From contig JACDGK010000007.1 in assembly GCA_013815345.1 (NCBI GenBank), positions 1 through 46,325 of the forward strand: a DNA stretch of 46,325 nucleotides. The letters are read 5' to 3'. Origin of the DNA: Patescibacteria group bacterium. GTDB lineage: Bacteria; Patescibacteriota; Minisyncoccia; Phycocordibacterales; Phycocordibacteraceae. Under the pieces are notes generated by a model. That model had not been told where the DNA came from and ran no database searches. It saw only the letters and a list, made by a program, of their open reading frames with translations. Positions 10,156-19,953 of the stretch are shown here, piece by piece. The position numbers and the translations under genes are program-made. The stretch's first letter is position 1; the number at the start of each line of letters is the position of its first letter.

Positions 10156-11151
10156 CTAAGAGAGTGAATGTACTTTGTATGATTCGGGTGCATCGTGCAG
10201 AAACTTTTCCAATGCTTCTCGTGTGAGAAGACCTTTTTGCGCGCCGATCTCCTGAACGACCGACATCGAATTAATAGGTCCCCACAAAAGCGCTTCGTGT
10301 ATAGGCCGTCCAAGGGCGAGTGCTGCCGTTACGCTTGAAGCAAACGCATCGCCTGCACCGGTACGCTCAAATGGTTCGCGAGTGTCGGGATACATCGGCA
10401 CAAAAAGCATCTGGGTGCCATCGTATGAATACGCTCCGTGTGTGCCGTCCGTAATAATAACGGTCGTAGGCCCGAGGGTGCGAAGTCCTGCAAGAAGCAG
10501 TTTGATGTCTTGATCGGCGGGAAGTTTTAAGATGCGTTCAGCTTCTTCTTTGTTACAAAAAAGTATTTCGCAGTGAGCATAGATTTCTTTTAATGCATCA
10601 GTGCCCATCTTCATTTGAAACGTGCCGGGTTGAAAGACAAATTTAGTTTCTGGATGTGTCGCAAGCCACGCGGCGAGTTCGTTGTGAAATGTCGCACTTT
10701 CACCTAGCGAGGAAAGATAGATATAGCGAGGGGGGATAAGATTTGTGGGAATTGAATAGGGAAACGGGTTTTGTTTAACAAGAATAGTGCGTTCATTTTC
10801 ATACCACAATACATAGTGTTGGTTCGACTCTGCTCCTTCGATCGGAGAAATAAAAGAAGTATCGACCGCATCTTTAGCAAGAGAAGTCAGACACTCGCGA
10901 CCGTTCAGATCATTACCGACCCACGCGAGGAGACCCGAGGTAAGGCCAAGACGTGCGGCACTGACCGCTGCGTTTGGACTATTTCCCACAGCATGAAGGG
11001 TCGTCGCTGAGTCAAACGGAATCTTGTCACCCCACCGCATAGTAATAGTGCAGTTTTCGTTCGCTGCGTCGCAGCGAACCTCGGCTTCTTTCAGTTTTAT
11101 AAAAATGTCAGTAGTGATGTCGCCGATAGCGAGAAAATCTAATTGTTCCAT
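10156..11151 (-). CDS. PfkB-family carbohydrate kinase
   Basis: DFLAIGDITTDIFIKL N-terminus and ERTGAGDAFASSVTAALALGRPIHEAL PfkB signature; start M at 11151 or 11169. Confidence 0.88.
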   Translation of the reverse strand: MEQLDFLAIGDITTDIFIKLKEAEVRCDAANENCTITMRWGDKIPFDSATTLHAVGNSPNAAVSAARLGLTSGLLAWVGNDLNGRECLTSLAKDAVDTSFISPIEGAESNQHYVLWYENERTILVKQNPFPYSIPTNLIPPRYIYLSSLGESATFHNELAAWLATHPETKFVFQPGTFQMKMGTDALKEIYAHCEILFCNKEEAERILKLPADQDIKLLLAGLRTLGPTTVIITDGTHGAYSYDGTQMLFVPMYPDTREPFERTGAGDAFASSVTAALALGRPIHEALLWGPINSMSVVQEIGAQKGLLTREALEKFLHDAPESYKVHSLS

Positions 11152-11202
11152 ATAGAGTGAGTTTAGCATGTAGCCGAAAACCCTCGTGGTACTATTTTCT
11201 AT

Positions 11203-12204
11203 ATGGTTGATCTTTCGGAAGAGGTACAGAAGATTTTCGCGCCAGGGAAGGGACTGCTCGCGGCGGATGAAAGCGATAATTCAGCAGATACTAAGCGATT
11301 GGCACCCTATGGAATTGAGATCGGTCCCGAAATGCGACAGAAATTTCGCGACATGCTTCTCGCGGCGCCGGGTATCGAGGAATACCTGAGTGGCGTGATC
11401 CTCTATTCGGAGACCCTCGAACAATCTGCCAATGACGGCACGCCCTTTGCAGAACTTCTGAGAAAAAAGGGAATCATACCGGGTATAAAAGTAGACGAAG
11501 GGCTCGAGCCATTTCCTGATAGCGAGAAGGAAACGATCACCAAAGGCCTCATTGGTCTTCCAGAACGGTTAAACGGTTTTTATACGAAGTATCATACTAG
11601 TTTTACCAAATGGCGTGCTGCCATAACGATAGAAGGGGACCAGCTTCCCACCGCACAGGCGCTCGTCGAAAACGCAAAGCGTCTCGCGATGTATGCATTC
11701 GAAGCCCAGAATGCCGGTATGGTGCCAATCGTCGAGCCTGAAGTATTACTCGACGGAAATCACAGCCGGTTGCGCGCACGTGAGGTCATCACCAAAATGA
11801 TGCACGTCTTAGTAGGTGCACTCGAAGATCACTCGGTCGATCTTTCGGGAGTGATTATTAAAAGTTCCATGGCTCTTTCGGGAAAAGAAAGCGGCCGTAC
11901 TGACACGCCCGAGGAAGTTGCGGAAGATACGCTCGGCGCGTTGCAGGAAGCAGTGCCAAAAACTATCGGCGGCATTGTGTTTCTTTCTGGAGGGCAGATC
12001 CCTGATCAGGCAATAGATAATCTGCGTGCTATTTGTAAGGTGGCGCGGACGAAGCCCGCGCCCTGGCCGCTTACTTTTTCCTACGCACGCGCATTCCAGG
12101 AAGAAGCCCTCGCGATTTGGAAAGGCCTACCGGAAAACCTGCCGGCGGCTCGAGAAGCGATGCTCGCCCGTTTAAAAAGCGCGTCAGAGGCATTGTCAGG
12201 ATAG
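11203..12204 (+). CDS. fba: Fructose-bisphosphate aldolase, class I
   Basis: APGKGLLAADESDNSADTKRL, GIIPGIKVDEGL, AQNAGMVPIVEPEVLLDGNH, GGIVFLSGGQ. Confidence 0.95.
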   Translation: MVDLSEEVQKIFAPGKGLLAADESDNSADTKRLAPYGIEIGPEMRQKFRDMLLAAPGIEEYLSGVILYSETLEQSANDGTPFAELLRKKGIIPGIKVDEGLEPFPDSEKETITKGLIGLPERLNGFYTKYHTSFTKWRAAITIEGDQLPTAQALVENAKRLAMYAFEAQNAGMVPIVEPEVLLDGNHSRLRAREVITKMMHVLVGALEDHSVDLSGVIIKSSMALSGKESGRTDTPEEVAEDTLGALQEAVPKTIGGIVFLSGGQIPDQAIDNLRAICKVARTKPAPWPLTFSYARAFQEEALAIWKGLPENLPAAREAMLARLKSASEALSG

Positions 12205-12301
12205 GAATTGGTCAAAGAGGTACTAAGGCGAAAATTATTGGAGACCCTTACCTACTGTGGACAATCCATTTATTTACCGGTGCGCAGAGTACTATAAAGA
12301 T

Positions 12302-12499
12302 ATGGCAAACAACGTTGAATTCAATGACCCTTCATATGCACGTCCCCTTGCGCGCCAAAACAAAGGATCGTTTCTAAGCAAGATGGTTATTAGCATGGGC
12401 CTCGCAAAGGATGAAGCGAGCGCACAAAAGGCACTTATAGGAGTACTTGTCGTGGTGCTTGTTCTCACCGCTGCCGTTTGGTGGCTCACGCTTCGTTAG
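12302..12499 (+). CDS. Small protein with C-terminal TM helix
   Basis: ATG 12302 preceded by TACTAT 12290-12295; C-terminal ALIGVLVVVLVLTAAVWWLTLR. Confidence 0.55.
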   Translation: MANNVEFNDPSYARPLARQNKGSFLSKMVISMGLAKDEASAQKALIGVLVVVLVLTAAVWWLTLR

Positions 12500-12570
12500 A
12501 AAGCCCATACGTAAAGCTTACGCTTTCCCTTGCGTAACGGGAGGTTTTCGGGCATACTCGGTCATACTAT

Positions 12571-13209
12571 ATGGCTACAACACTTAGCGTAGAGACCCGT
12601 GCCGTCGGGAAGGCAGCTCGCAAACTCGCAAAAAGCGAGCGCATGCCCGCTATCGTCTACGGACCAAAACAAGAAGCGATCGCTATCTCTCTCTCATTGC
12701 GCGACTTTGTTCGCATACTTCGCGACGAAGGCGAGTCCTCCGTCATCGAACTCACCGGACTCAAGTCACCCATCCAAGCTCTCATCCATGATGTCGATCA
12801 CGATCCCGTAACAAATCTTCCTCGGCACGCTGATTTTTACGCCATTGCAAAAGGTGCAAAGGTGGAAGTGGCGGTCCCGCTCTCATTTATAGGTGAGTCA
12901 GCCGCAGTGAAGGCAGGCGCGAATCTCGTGAAGGTATTGCACGAACTCGAGGTGGAAACCGCACCAGAACATCTTCCGCACGAAATCGAAATCGATATTT
13001 CAGTACTTGAAAACATTGGCGACCAAATCCATGTCCGCGATATCAAACTGCCGCATGGCGTAGTATCACTCATCGAAGCCGATGAAGTCGTCGCACTTAT
13101 CCAAGAAATAGAGATTGAGCCAGAAGAGCCAGTCGCAACTCCTGATATGGATGCTATCGAGGTAGAACAGAAAGGAAAGGCTGAGACGGAAGAAGAAACT
13201 CCCGCGTAA
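12571..13209 (+). CDS. rplY: 50S ribosomal protein L25/CTC form with acidic C-terminal tail
   Basis: AVGKAARKLAKSERMPAIVYGP, ALIHDVDHDPVTNLPRHADFYAI, IHVRDIKLPHGV. Confidence 0.93.
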   Translation: MATTLSVETRAVGKAARKLAKSERMPAIVYGPKQEAIAISLSLRDFVRILRDEGESSVIELTGLKSPIQALIHDVDHDPVTNLPRHADFYAIAKGAKVEVAVPLSFIGESAAVKAGANLVKVLHELEVETAPEHLPHEIEIDISVLENIGDQIHVRDIKLPHGVVSLIEADEVVALIQEIEIEPEEPVATPDMDAIEVEQKGKAETEEETPA

Positions 13210-13253
13210 ATCTCTCAAAAAGCAGCTAGTGAGGAGTGGTATACTTACCATTC

Positions 13254-14705
13254 ATGAGCAGGTTTGAACTTCCTTTTACACTTTCAGAAAAGGTTACCCA
13301 AAAAGTCGTAACGGCGGCTTTTTTTGCGCTTTTACTTCTCGGAATAACACTCAGTGTCTCTCCCCGTTTCATTTTTGCGCAAACCGATCCAAATGCCGGC
13401 GATGTAGCCAGTAAACGAGCTGCGCTGCAAGCGCAGCTCGATCAGCTGGATAGTGAGATCGCACAGACGCAAGGCACGCTTAACACTCTCGGGTCACAAG
13501 ACAAATCACTTTCAAACCAAATCAGTACGCTTAACGCCCAGATAAAAAAAGCACAGCTCCAGCTGCAAGCGACGCAAATCCAGATTCAAGCGTTAAAAAG
13601 CAACATTGTCGTTCACTCGAATACCATCACTACGCTTTCCGGCAAGCTTTCAAATGAACAACAATCACTCGCTCAGATTCTCCGGCAGACCAATGAGATC
13701 GATAACTATTCGCTCGTCGCCGTCGCTCTTTCATCACAGGATGTTTCAAGTTTCTTCGGAGACGTCGGTTCGTTTGACGCCATAAAACAAGAGCTCGGCA
13801 CTTCCTATACGCAGATCACCACGACACGTTCAGCCACGCAAAACGAAAAGAGTGCGCTTGAAGATCAGCAGACCGAAGCGCAAAAGCTAGCCCAGGAACA
13901 AGCGCTCGAAGAAAAGCAGATACAAACCGCGCAAGCAGAGAAAAAGGTCTTGCTTTCACAAACAAAAAGTCAGGAAGCAACGTATCAGAGTATTTATAAT
14001 GTGCAGAAACAAACCATTTCACAGATTCGAGCAGCGCTCTTTGCCCTTGCTGGCGGCTCAGGACAGATATCACTGCCAAACGCAATCGCACTTGCAAAGA
14101 CTGCAGGTAGCGCCGTGGGCATACGGCCGGCACTTATTCTCGGTATCTTGAAACAAGAGACCGACATCGGAAAAAATGTCGGCACCGGCAGCTATCTTGT
14201 GGATATGAATCCGACACGCGACATGCCGGTTTTCAAAGTCATTCTTGTAAATAACGGACTCGATATAAATACGGCAAAAGTTTCTGCAGCGCAGGGAAGC
14301 GGATGGGGAGGTGCTATGGGTCCCGGCCAATTCATTCCTTCCACCTGGGCGTGTTACGCGGGATATATCAATACAACGACGGGCGCGTGCGGAAAGGGAA
14401 CCGACGGCACCTATGCAGGCCCATGGCAATACAGCGCCGCAAAGGATCGTGTCGCAAAGCTCGCTGGTCATCCAAGCACGCCTTCCAATCCTTACAACAA
14501 TCTCGACGCCTTTACTGCTACCGCTCTTCTCATGGCAGATAATGGTGCAACCGCGCAGACGCCTGCCGCGGAGCGCCTCGCGGCGCTCCGCTACTACGCT
14601 GGTTGGGGAGGCGCTACCAACCCCGCCTACTCTTTCTATGGTGACGACGTGATGGCCTTTGCTGCTCAATTCCAGCAAGATATCGATACGCTAGGTGGCG
14701 GTTAA
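13254..14705 (+). CDS. Secreted cell-wall hydrolase: CwlO/EnvC-like coiled coil plus MltB-like lytic transglycosylase domain
   Basis: Signal/TM, long Q/L-rich coiled coil, then LILGILKQETDIGKNVG, GGAMGPGQFIPSTW, NPYNNLDAFTATALLMADNGA. Confidence 0.85.
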   Translation: MSRFELPFTLSEKVTQKVVTAAFFALLLLGITLSVSPRFIFAQTDPNAGDVASKRAALQAQLDQLDSEIAQTQGTLNTLGSQDKSLSNQISTLNAQIKKAQLQLQATQIQIQALKSNIVVHSNTITTLSGKLSNEQQSLAQILRQTNEIDNYSLVAVALSSQDVSSFFGDVGSFDAIKQELGTSYTQITTTRSATQNEKSALEDQQTEAQKLAQEQALEEKQIQTAQAEKKVLLSQTKSQEATYQSIYNVQKQTISQIRAALFALAGGSGQISLPNAIALAKTAGSAVGIRPALILGILKQETDIGKNVGTGSYLVDMNPTRDMPVFKVILVNNGLDINTAKVSAAQGSGWGGAMGPGQFIPSTWACYAGYINTTTGACGKGTDGTYAGPWQYSAAKDRVAKLAGHPSTPSNPYNNLDAFTATALLMADNGATAQTPAAERLAALRYYAGWGGATNPAYSFYGDDVMAFAAQFQQDIDTLGGG

Positions 14706-14780
14706 TTAAAGCTCTGAAAACGTTACTTATCCCCACATGTTTGTCGGGGAAAAACTAGAAGCTGGTACCATGAAATATAT

Positions 14781-15767
14781 ATGGATTCTACAACGATGCC
14801 TCCTCAGAGTGTAAGGAATCCTTCTTCACCGACACCTCATCGAACCGCAAAGCTCTTGCTCGCAGTGCTTGTTGTTCTTGTCGCGCTTGTGGCTCTGTGG
14901 TTCCTTCTTCGTAACTTCGTTCCCTCGTCTCAAACTCTTCTTCCGAAAGGAGATCATGTTTTAGTCGTTGCTGACCATCCGCCGCTCATGCCGGTGGTCT
15001 CTGTCGATTCGAATACCGGCTCGACGACCGTTTTCAAAATAGAGGGCCAAGGAACCGCTGTTGTCGTGGACGCCGCCTTTAGCGGAACGAGCACTCCCTA
15101 CTATCTCATCGCGAACCCGACATTCACTGCTTCAAATCTATACGCAGGAAAAAGCGACACGCCGAATGCGGGATTGACTCAGCTGACGTTCTCAAAAAAT
15201 CTAAAGTACGATCTTACCTATGACCCTTCTTCAGGATTTGCGGCATATGTGGAAATGGTCGGATCAAGTACCCCAAAAGTGCCTCATGTCTTTTTCTACT
15301 CATCACTCACTCAAAAAGAAATTGATCTTGGAGAAGGTAGCAATCCTACGCTTCTCACTGATGGATTCTATCTAGTCATGCGCCAAGGAGGCAGCATTGT
15401 CTCCGTAAATACATTTACCGGAAAGGTATATCCATCCCTTTCTATTGATCCTTCTGCGCCATTTGCTGTTGATACTCAAAACAAGGTAGTGGCATTATAT
15501 AATTCTGTTGCAGACTCAATCGATTATTTTTCAATTGCCTCTACGGTGAGTGCAAGCTACAAATCCTCGGTTCCGGTCACGGCTGCGCCAGCTGCGCTGG
15601 CCTTTGCGGAAGGAAAGTTGCTTATAATAAATGGCACAGCCGCGGCCTCACAGAGCAACTCTGACTTTACTGTCCAAGCAGTTGCTACTTCTCCACGCTC
15701 GCAAGTGTTACCAATACATCTCACACAATCCGTAAGTGGTTATAAACTTTCTATTCAACATGACTAA
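14781..15767 (+). CDS. Hypothetical protein, single N-terminal TM with extracellular domain
   Basis: LLLAVLVVLVALVALWFLL; ATG at 14781 preceded by TGG-TACCAT. Confidence 0.7.
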   Translation: MDSTTMPPQSVRNPSSPTPHRTAKLLLAVLVVLVALVALWFLLRNFVPSSQTLLPKGDHVLVVADHPPLMPVVSVDSNTGSTTVFKIEGQGTAVVVDAAFSGTSTPYYLIANPTFTASNLYAGKSDTPNAGLTQLTFSKNLKYDLTYDPSSGFAAYVEMVGSSTPKVPHVFFYSSLTQKEIDLGEGSNPTLLTDGFYLVMRQGGSIVSVNTFTGKVYPSLSIDPSAPFAVDTQNKVVALYNSVADSIDYFSIASTVSASYKSSVPVTAAPAALAFAEGKLLIINGTAAASQSNSDFTVQAVATSPRSQVLPIHLTQSVSGYKLSIQHD

Positions 15768-18003
15768 ACTTCGTTCCTTCTTTCTTAACTTTTCCTTTTT
15801 CACGCTTGCGTTGGCTGCTGTGTTCCTTAGTCAGTCTGCCTCGCTCGCGTACGCTTCAGGCTCTACACTTTTTCAAGCCAATCCTGACCCTATTCAACCA
15901 GGCGGCACTTCCCGGTTAACCTGGCATAGCAGTCCTGTTAATTTGCCCTGTCATCAGACTTTTGATCCAGCGGATGACGGTAGTACGGCCCTTGTTACAT
16001 GGACGACGCCTCCTCTTTCTCAAACCACTACGTACTCAGTTACCTGCGGTAATCCTCCCGATACCACTACCGTCAATGTACCCGTTGTCGTATCGTATAC
16101 GGGTGTACTGGACGCGAGCTGTTATCCAGAACCAAGTACCGTGGGGGTTAATCAATCAGTTACGTGGCTTGCTGGAACTACGTACGGTGCTCAACCTTAC
16201 ACTTATACTTGGTCGGGGACCGATGGCTTCTCGGCCATTACTGCCTCAACAAGCGGCAGCTCCCTGCAGCGCTATTCTTACCCAGCACCTGGAGTAAAAT
16301 CAGCCTCTATTCATGTTATAGACTCTGACACAACCCAAAGCGATTCATCGATTGTATATACGACATCAACTCTTTGTAATGGACCTGTCGTACCAAACAC
16401 CGATAGATACTCGGACGTTGAGGACGGAGGTACTTTTTTAAATGCTCAGACAACGATTCGTGTGCTAGAAAACCAACTATTTAATAGTCCTACCTACGCT
16501 TCCTATTATAAGTATCCGGCAGACTTTACCACTAATCCGCAAAATTATTGTGTGCAGGGTGAAATACAAGAACAATATGACATACAGGATCCAAAATGCC
16601 GACAGTTTGGCGCCGGAACATGTCCCTTCGAGCTTGAAATAACACTGCATAACAATCCGAATACTACTCGGGCTCAGTTATATCCTGGTGATGAGAGATA
16701 TGGTTTCGCTCACGATTTGTATAGCACCTCCATCTATCAACCAGGCTCTAGTCAATCGAGTCCAAAAACGATCGATAGACTTTGCTCGGCTAAAGTAACG
16801 GTAACCGCACCAGACGTACCTATTGCTTCTCTCTCCGCAAATCCTATTTCTGTCCCTGTCGGCACTCCCTCTAATCTTACGTATGAATGTACTAATTCAA
16901 CCTCAGCTTCTATTACTCCCGCAACAGGTCTCGGCACTATTTCTCCGACCGGTTCTCATACCATACCAACGCCTAATCTAAATGACGGAACCACATACAC
17001 TCTAAAATGTATAAATGGAGCTGCGTCTGACACCGCGCAAGCCGATATTGACGTAACGCAAAACCTCCCTGATCTCACCGCTTCTGCCGCCACTATTTCA
17101 CCTTCTCCAGCCATTACAGGGGTGAGAGCGACCCTTTCGGGGAGGATAACGAATAGAGATACCCCAACCAGGGCAGTTTTCAAAGATTTCTTCCAGCAGG
17201 CTACGAGTCTTGATGCTGATGGAAATGGGGTGAATGTGAGTGATCTCTATCCGAGTGTTGATAATCCAGCGATGGACGCACCCGACACGAATGACATCAG
17301 CATCGGTCATATCTTTGACACTGCAGGTACCTACTATGTGCGCGTCTGCGCTGATAAGAGCGCAAGATCGGATACCGGTCTCATCGTTGAAAGCAACGAG
17401 GACAATAACTGCAGTACTAACTGGACACGGTTAACGGTAAACGACGACTCTAGTGCTCCCGGACTCTCTTGCAGCCCCTCACGAAGTACCGCAAAAATAG
17501 GCGACTCGATCACCTGGACACCGCTTCCTACTGGCGGCTTTACTCCAACTTCATACGCATGGTCAGATAGCAACGGTACGCCACAGACGGGCAACGGCTC
17601 TACATTCCAGAACTCATATAGCACCGATGGAAACTACTCAGTGCATCTGGTGGCTTCTCCTGGAGCCGTCACGGCCGACTGTTCGGTAGTTGCTATTGGA
17701 ACTGGCGCCAGCTGCAACGGCGGCAAGCCCCCAACCATTAAGGCAAACGGTCATAGCGTCTCCACACAAGTGCAATCAGGAAGCAAAGTACACATCAATT
17801 GGGACGCTACGGATACCTCAGGCACCTGTACCGTTAAAGGCCCAGGTCTTCCTGATACGAGTCTCTCGTGTAGCACCGTCCCGCCAACCGGCGCATCGAG
17901 CCCGGACCCTACTATCCTCACGCAAAGTACCTACACCATCACCTGTGGCAGTGGCAGTGCCTCAGTGACCGTGAACGTGGTGCCGAAGTTCCAGGAGTTT
18001 TAG
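15760..18003 (+). CDS. Secreted multi-domain protein (CARDB / PKD-Ig-like)
   Basis: Signal peptide LALAAVFLSQSASLAYA; CARDB-like DLTASAATISPSPAITG...ESNEDNNCS; PKD-like SPGAVTADCSVVAIG. Confidence 0.75.
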   Translation: MTKLRSFFLNFSFFTLALAAVFLSQSASLAYASGSTLFQANPDPIQPGGTSRLTWHSSPVNLPCHQTFDPADDGSTALVTWTTPPLSQTTTYSVTCGNPPDTTTVNVPVVVSYTGVLDASCYPEPSTVGVNQSVTWLAGTTYGAQPYTYTWSGTDGFSAITASTSGSSLQRYSYPAPGVKSASIHVIDSDTTQSDSSIVYTTSTLCNGPVVPNTDRYSDVEDGGTFLNAQTTIRVLENQLFNSPTYASYYKYPADFTTNPQNYCVQGEIQEQYDIQDPKCRQFGAGTCPFELEITLHNNPNTTRAQLYPGDERYGFAHDLYSTSIYQPGSSQSSPKTIDRLCSAKVTVTAPDVPIASLSANPISVPVGTPSNLTYECTNSTSASITPATGLGTISPTGSHTIPTPNLNDGTTYTLKCINGAASDTAQADIDVTQNLPDLTASAATISPSPAITGVRATLSGRITNRDTPTRAVFKDFFQQATSLDADGNGVNVSDLYPSVDNPAMDAPDTNDISIGHIFDTAGTYYVRVCADKSARSDTGLIVESNEDNNCSTNWTRLTVNDDSSAPGLSCSPSRSTAKIGDSITWTPLPTGGFTPTSYAWSDSNGTPQTGNGSTFQNSYSTDGNYSVHLVASPGAVTADCSVVAIGTGASCNGGKPPTIKANGHSVSTQVQSGSKVHINWDATDTSGTCTVKGPGLPDTSLSCSTVPPTGASSPDPTILTQSTYTITCGSGSASVTVNVVPKFQEF

Positions 18004-18012
18004 TTTCAGATT

Positions 18013-18062
18013 CCAAAAGCAGAAGCGAGAGGGAAGCGTTTGCCCTCTCGCTCTGCTTTTGG
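18013..18062 (+). terminator. Long GC-rich hairpin downstream of the secreted protein, abutting the rpmE promoter
   Basis: CCAAAAGCAGaAGCGAGAGGG-aagcgtttg-CCCTCTCGCTCTGCTTTTGG, 20 bp with one bulge. Confidence 0.7.
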
Positions 18063-18076
18063 TATAGTCACTTCTA

Positions 18077-18331
18077 ATGAAAAAAGATACGCACCCAAAG
18101 GACTACCGACTGGTAATCTTCGAAGATATGTCTTCGGGGACGCAGTTTTTGATAGGCTCAACCATTCACTCGACGGAAACGGGAGTGTTCAAAGAGGATA
18201 AGAAAGAATATCCGAAAGTAACGGTTGAAATCTCAAGCAAATCGCATCCGTTCTATACCGGAGAAGACCGTACGCTCGACAAGACGGGACGTGTGGAGAA
18301 GTTTAAGCAGCGCGCTGCGAAGAAGGCATAA
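18077..18331 (+). CDS. rpmE2: 50S ribosomal protein L31 type B (no zinc Cys)
   Basis: MKKDTHPKDYRLVIFEDMSSGTQFLIGSTI...VEISSKSHPFYTGE. Confidence 0.93.
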   Translation: MKKDTHPKDYRLVIFEDMSSGTQFLIGSTIHSTETGVFKEDKKEYPKVTVEISSKSHPFYTGEDRTLDKTGRVEKFKQRAAKKA

Positions 18332-18383
18332 ACAGAACAAGACGCAAAATGAATTAAAACTTAATTTCTGTTAGTATTGTAAA

Positions 18384-19337
18384 ATGGAGTATTCGCCGGA
18401 ATTTAAGAAAAATCATGCGACCGCATATCTAGCGGAGGAGTATGAGCGTTTGGCTATCGAGGCCCAGTCTTCAACCCATGCGGCCGGAAATGACCTGGAA
18501 CTCCTTACAATGGCTGCGGAGGATACCGCTCGCATAGAGACCCGCCAGAAAGAGATTTTGGAGGATATTGAACGTATTTTATCGCGAGAGAAAGAAGAAG
18601 CGGCAGCGCCCAAAGCTATCGTGCTGGAATTTCGAGCTGGAGCCGGCGGTGATGAGGCAACGCTTTTTGCGCAAGAACTCAAAGAAATGTACCAACGATA
18701 TGCTGACGCAAATGGTTGGCGTGTGCGAGTTATCGATGAGCTTACGCTTGAGATCGAGGGCGCAACGGCATACGAAGCGCTCCGCTATGAGACAGGAGTG
18801 CACCGCGTGCAGCGGGTACCGGTCACTGAAAAGACTGGACGTATCCATACCTCGACCGCATCAGTTGCGGCGCTCCCGATACGAGTGAAGCCAGTGATCG
18901 AGATAAATCCTGCGGACATCGAGATGGAGTTTACCCGCTCCGGAGGAGCGGGTGGTCAAAACGTAAATAAGGTGGAGACAGCCGTACGTCTCGTGCACAA
19001 ACCGACCGGAGTCGACGTGCGTTCCTCGAGCGAACGCAGCCAGCTCGCAAACCGTCAAAAAGCTATGGAAATTCTTTCTGCAAAACTCGAAGCGTTTGCG
19101 GTCGAAGAAGAGGCTCGCAAACACGCCGCGGATAGAAAAGGGCAGATCGGCACAGGAGATCGCTCTGAAAAGATTCGTACGTATAACTTCCTCCAAGACC
19201 GTGTTACCGACCACCGACTCAAAGAATCCTGGCATAACCTTCCAAAGATCATGCTCGGCGGCATTGAGCCTATTGTGGAGGCGCTTAGTGCCGCCGCCAA
19301 AGGCGGCGGCATTGGTGCAGCGGAAGACGACTCGTAA
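18384..19337 (+). CDS. prfA: Peptide chain release factor 1 (PVT-type, GGQ), short N-terminus
   Basis: [52 protein letters not shown]. Confidence 0.95.
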   Translation: MEYSPEFKKNHATAYLAEEYERLAIEAQSSTHAAGNDLELLTMAAEDTARIETRQKEILEDIERILSREKEEAAAPKAIVLEFRAGAGGDEATLFAQELKEMYQRYADANGWRVRVIDELTLEIEGATAYEALRYETGVHRVQRVPVTEKTGRIHTSTASVAALPIRVKPVIEINPADIEMEFTRSGGAGGQNVNKVETAVRLVHKPTGVDVRSSSERSQLANRQKAMEILSAKLEAFAVEEEARKHAADRKGQIGTGDRSEKIRTYNFLQDRVTDHRLKESWHNLPKIMLGGIEPIVEALSAAAKGGGIGAAEDDS

Positions 19338-19352
19338 GAGAAAACAGTTTTT

Positions 19353-19622
19353 CTACGGATCATACACAGTATGGTCACCAATGTCTAAGAGTTGAGCAAC
19401 ATCTTTTGATTTTCCTGCGTATTGAAAAATTATGCGATAACGGAAATTTACTGAAAAACTCCATTTGCTCCGCAAGTCGCCTTTAAGCTTGTGAACTTTG
19501 AGGGAGGAGTGATTTCTTTGATGTTGAAAAAGCTCAATACGATCTATGACTTCGTCTTGTAAATCCCGAGGAAGTTTCTTCCAGGTCCTGATAAATTCCG
19601 GAGCATACTCGATACTCAGCAT
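19353..19622 (-). CDS. RelE/ParE/YafQ-type toxin
   Basis: IEYAPEFIRTWKKLPRDLQDEVIDRIELFQ...LHKLKGDLRSKWSFSVNFRYRIIFQY-type RelE fold pattern; 3 nt downstream of an antitoxin-like ORF. Confidence 0.8.
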   Translation of the reverse strand: MLSIEYAPEFIRTWKKLPRDLQDEVIDRIELFQHQRNHSSLKVHKLKGDLRSKWSFSVNFRYRIIFQYAGKSKDVAQLLDIGDHTVYDP

Positions 19623-19625
19623 GTG

Positions 19626-19847
19626 TTATTCGATGATGGTAGCCAATTTGCGTAAATCACCCTTCAATACTTTTCCTTCCCGGATTTCTTTCTCAGCTCT
19701 CGCCAACCTATTTGCAGCTTCATCTTGTGCAAGAAGGGTAATAGCCATTCTGACCGCGTGAGCTTTATTTGCAGCGCGACCGCTTTTCACCAAGCCTTTG
19801 ATGAACGTTTCTTGCTCGCTTGATACCGGTACCGTTATAACACTCAT
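19626..19847 (-). CDS. ParD/RHH-like antitoxin
   Basis: MSVITVPVSSEQETFIKGLVKSGRAANKAHAVRMAITLLAQDEA, N-terminal ribbon-helix-helix-like; directly upstream of the toxin. Confidence 0.7.
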   Translation of the reverse strand: MSVITVPVSSEQETFIKGLVKSGRAANKAHAVRMAITLLAQDEAANRLARAEKEIREGKVLKGDLRKLATIIE

Positions 19848-19953
19848 AGAAGTACTATATTTTAATAATAAGATTTAGTATATTCCTTACGTCTCATACG
19901 TCAAGAAATAGTCTGAATTGCGTGTTTACAGGCCGTATGATATCGTCTTCTGT

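Noticed and set aside
14721-14752. CCCC...GGGG potential stem before 14781
   Set aside because: Stem too short and interrupted to support a feature.
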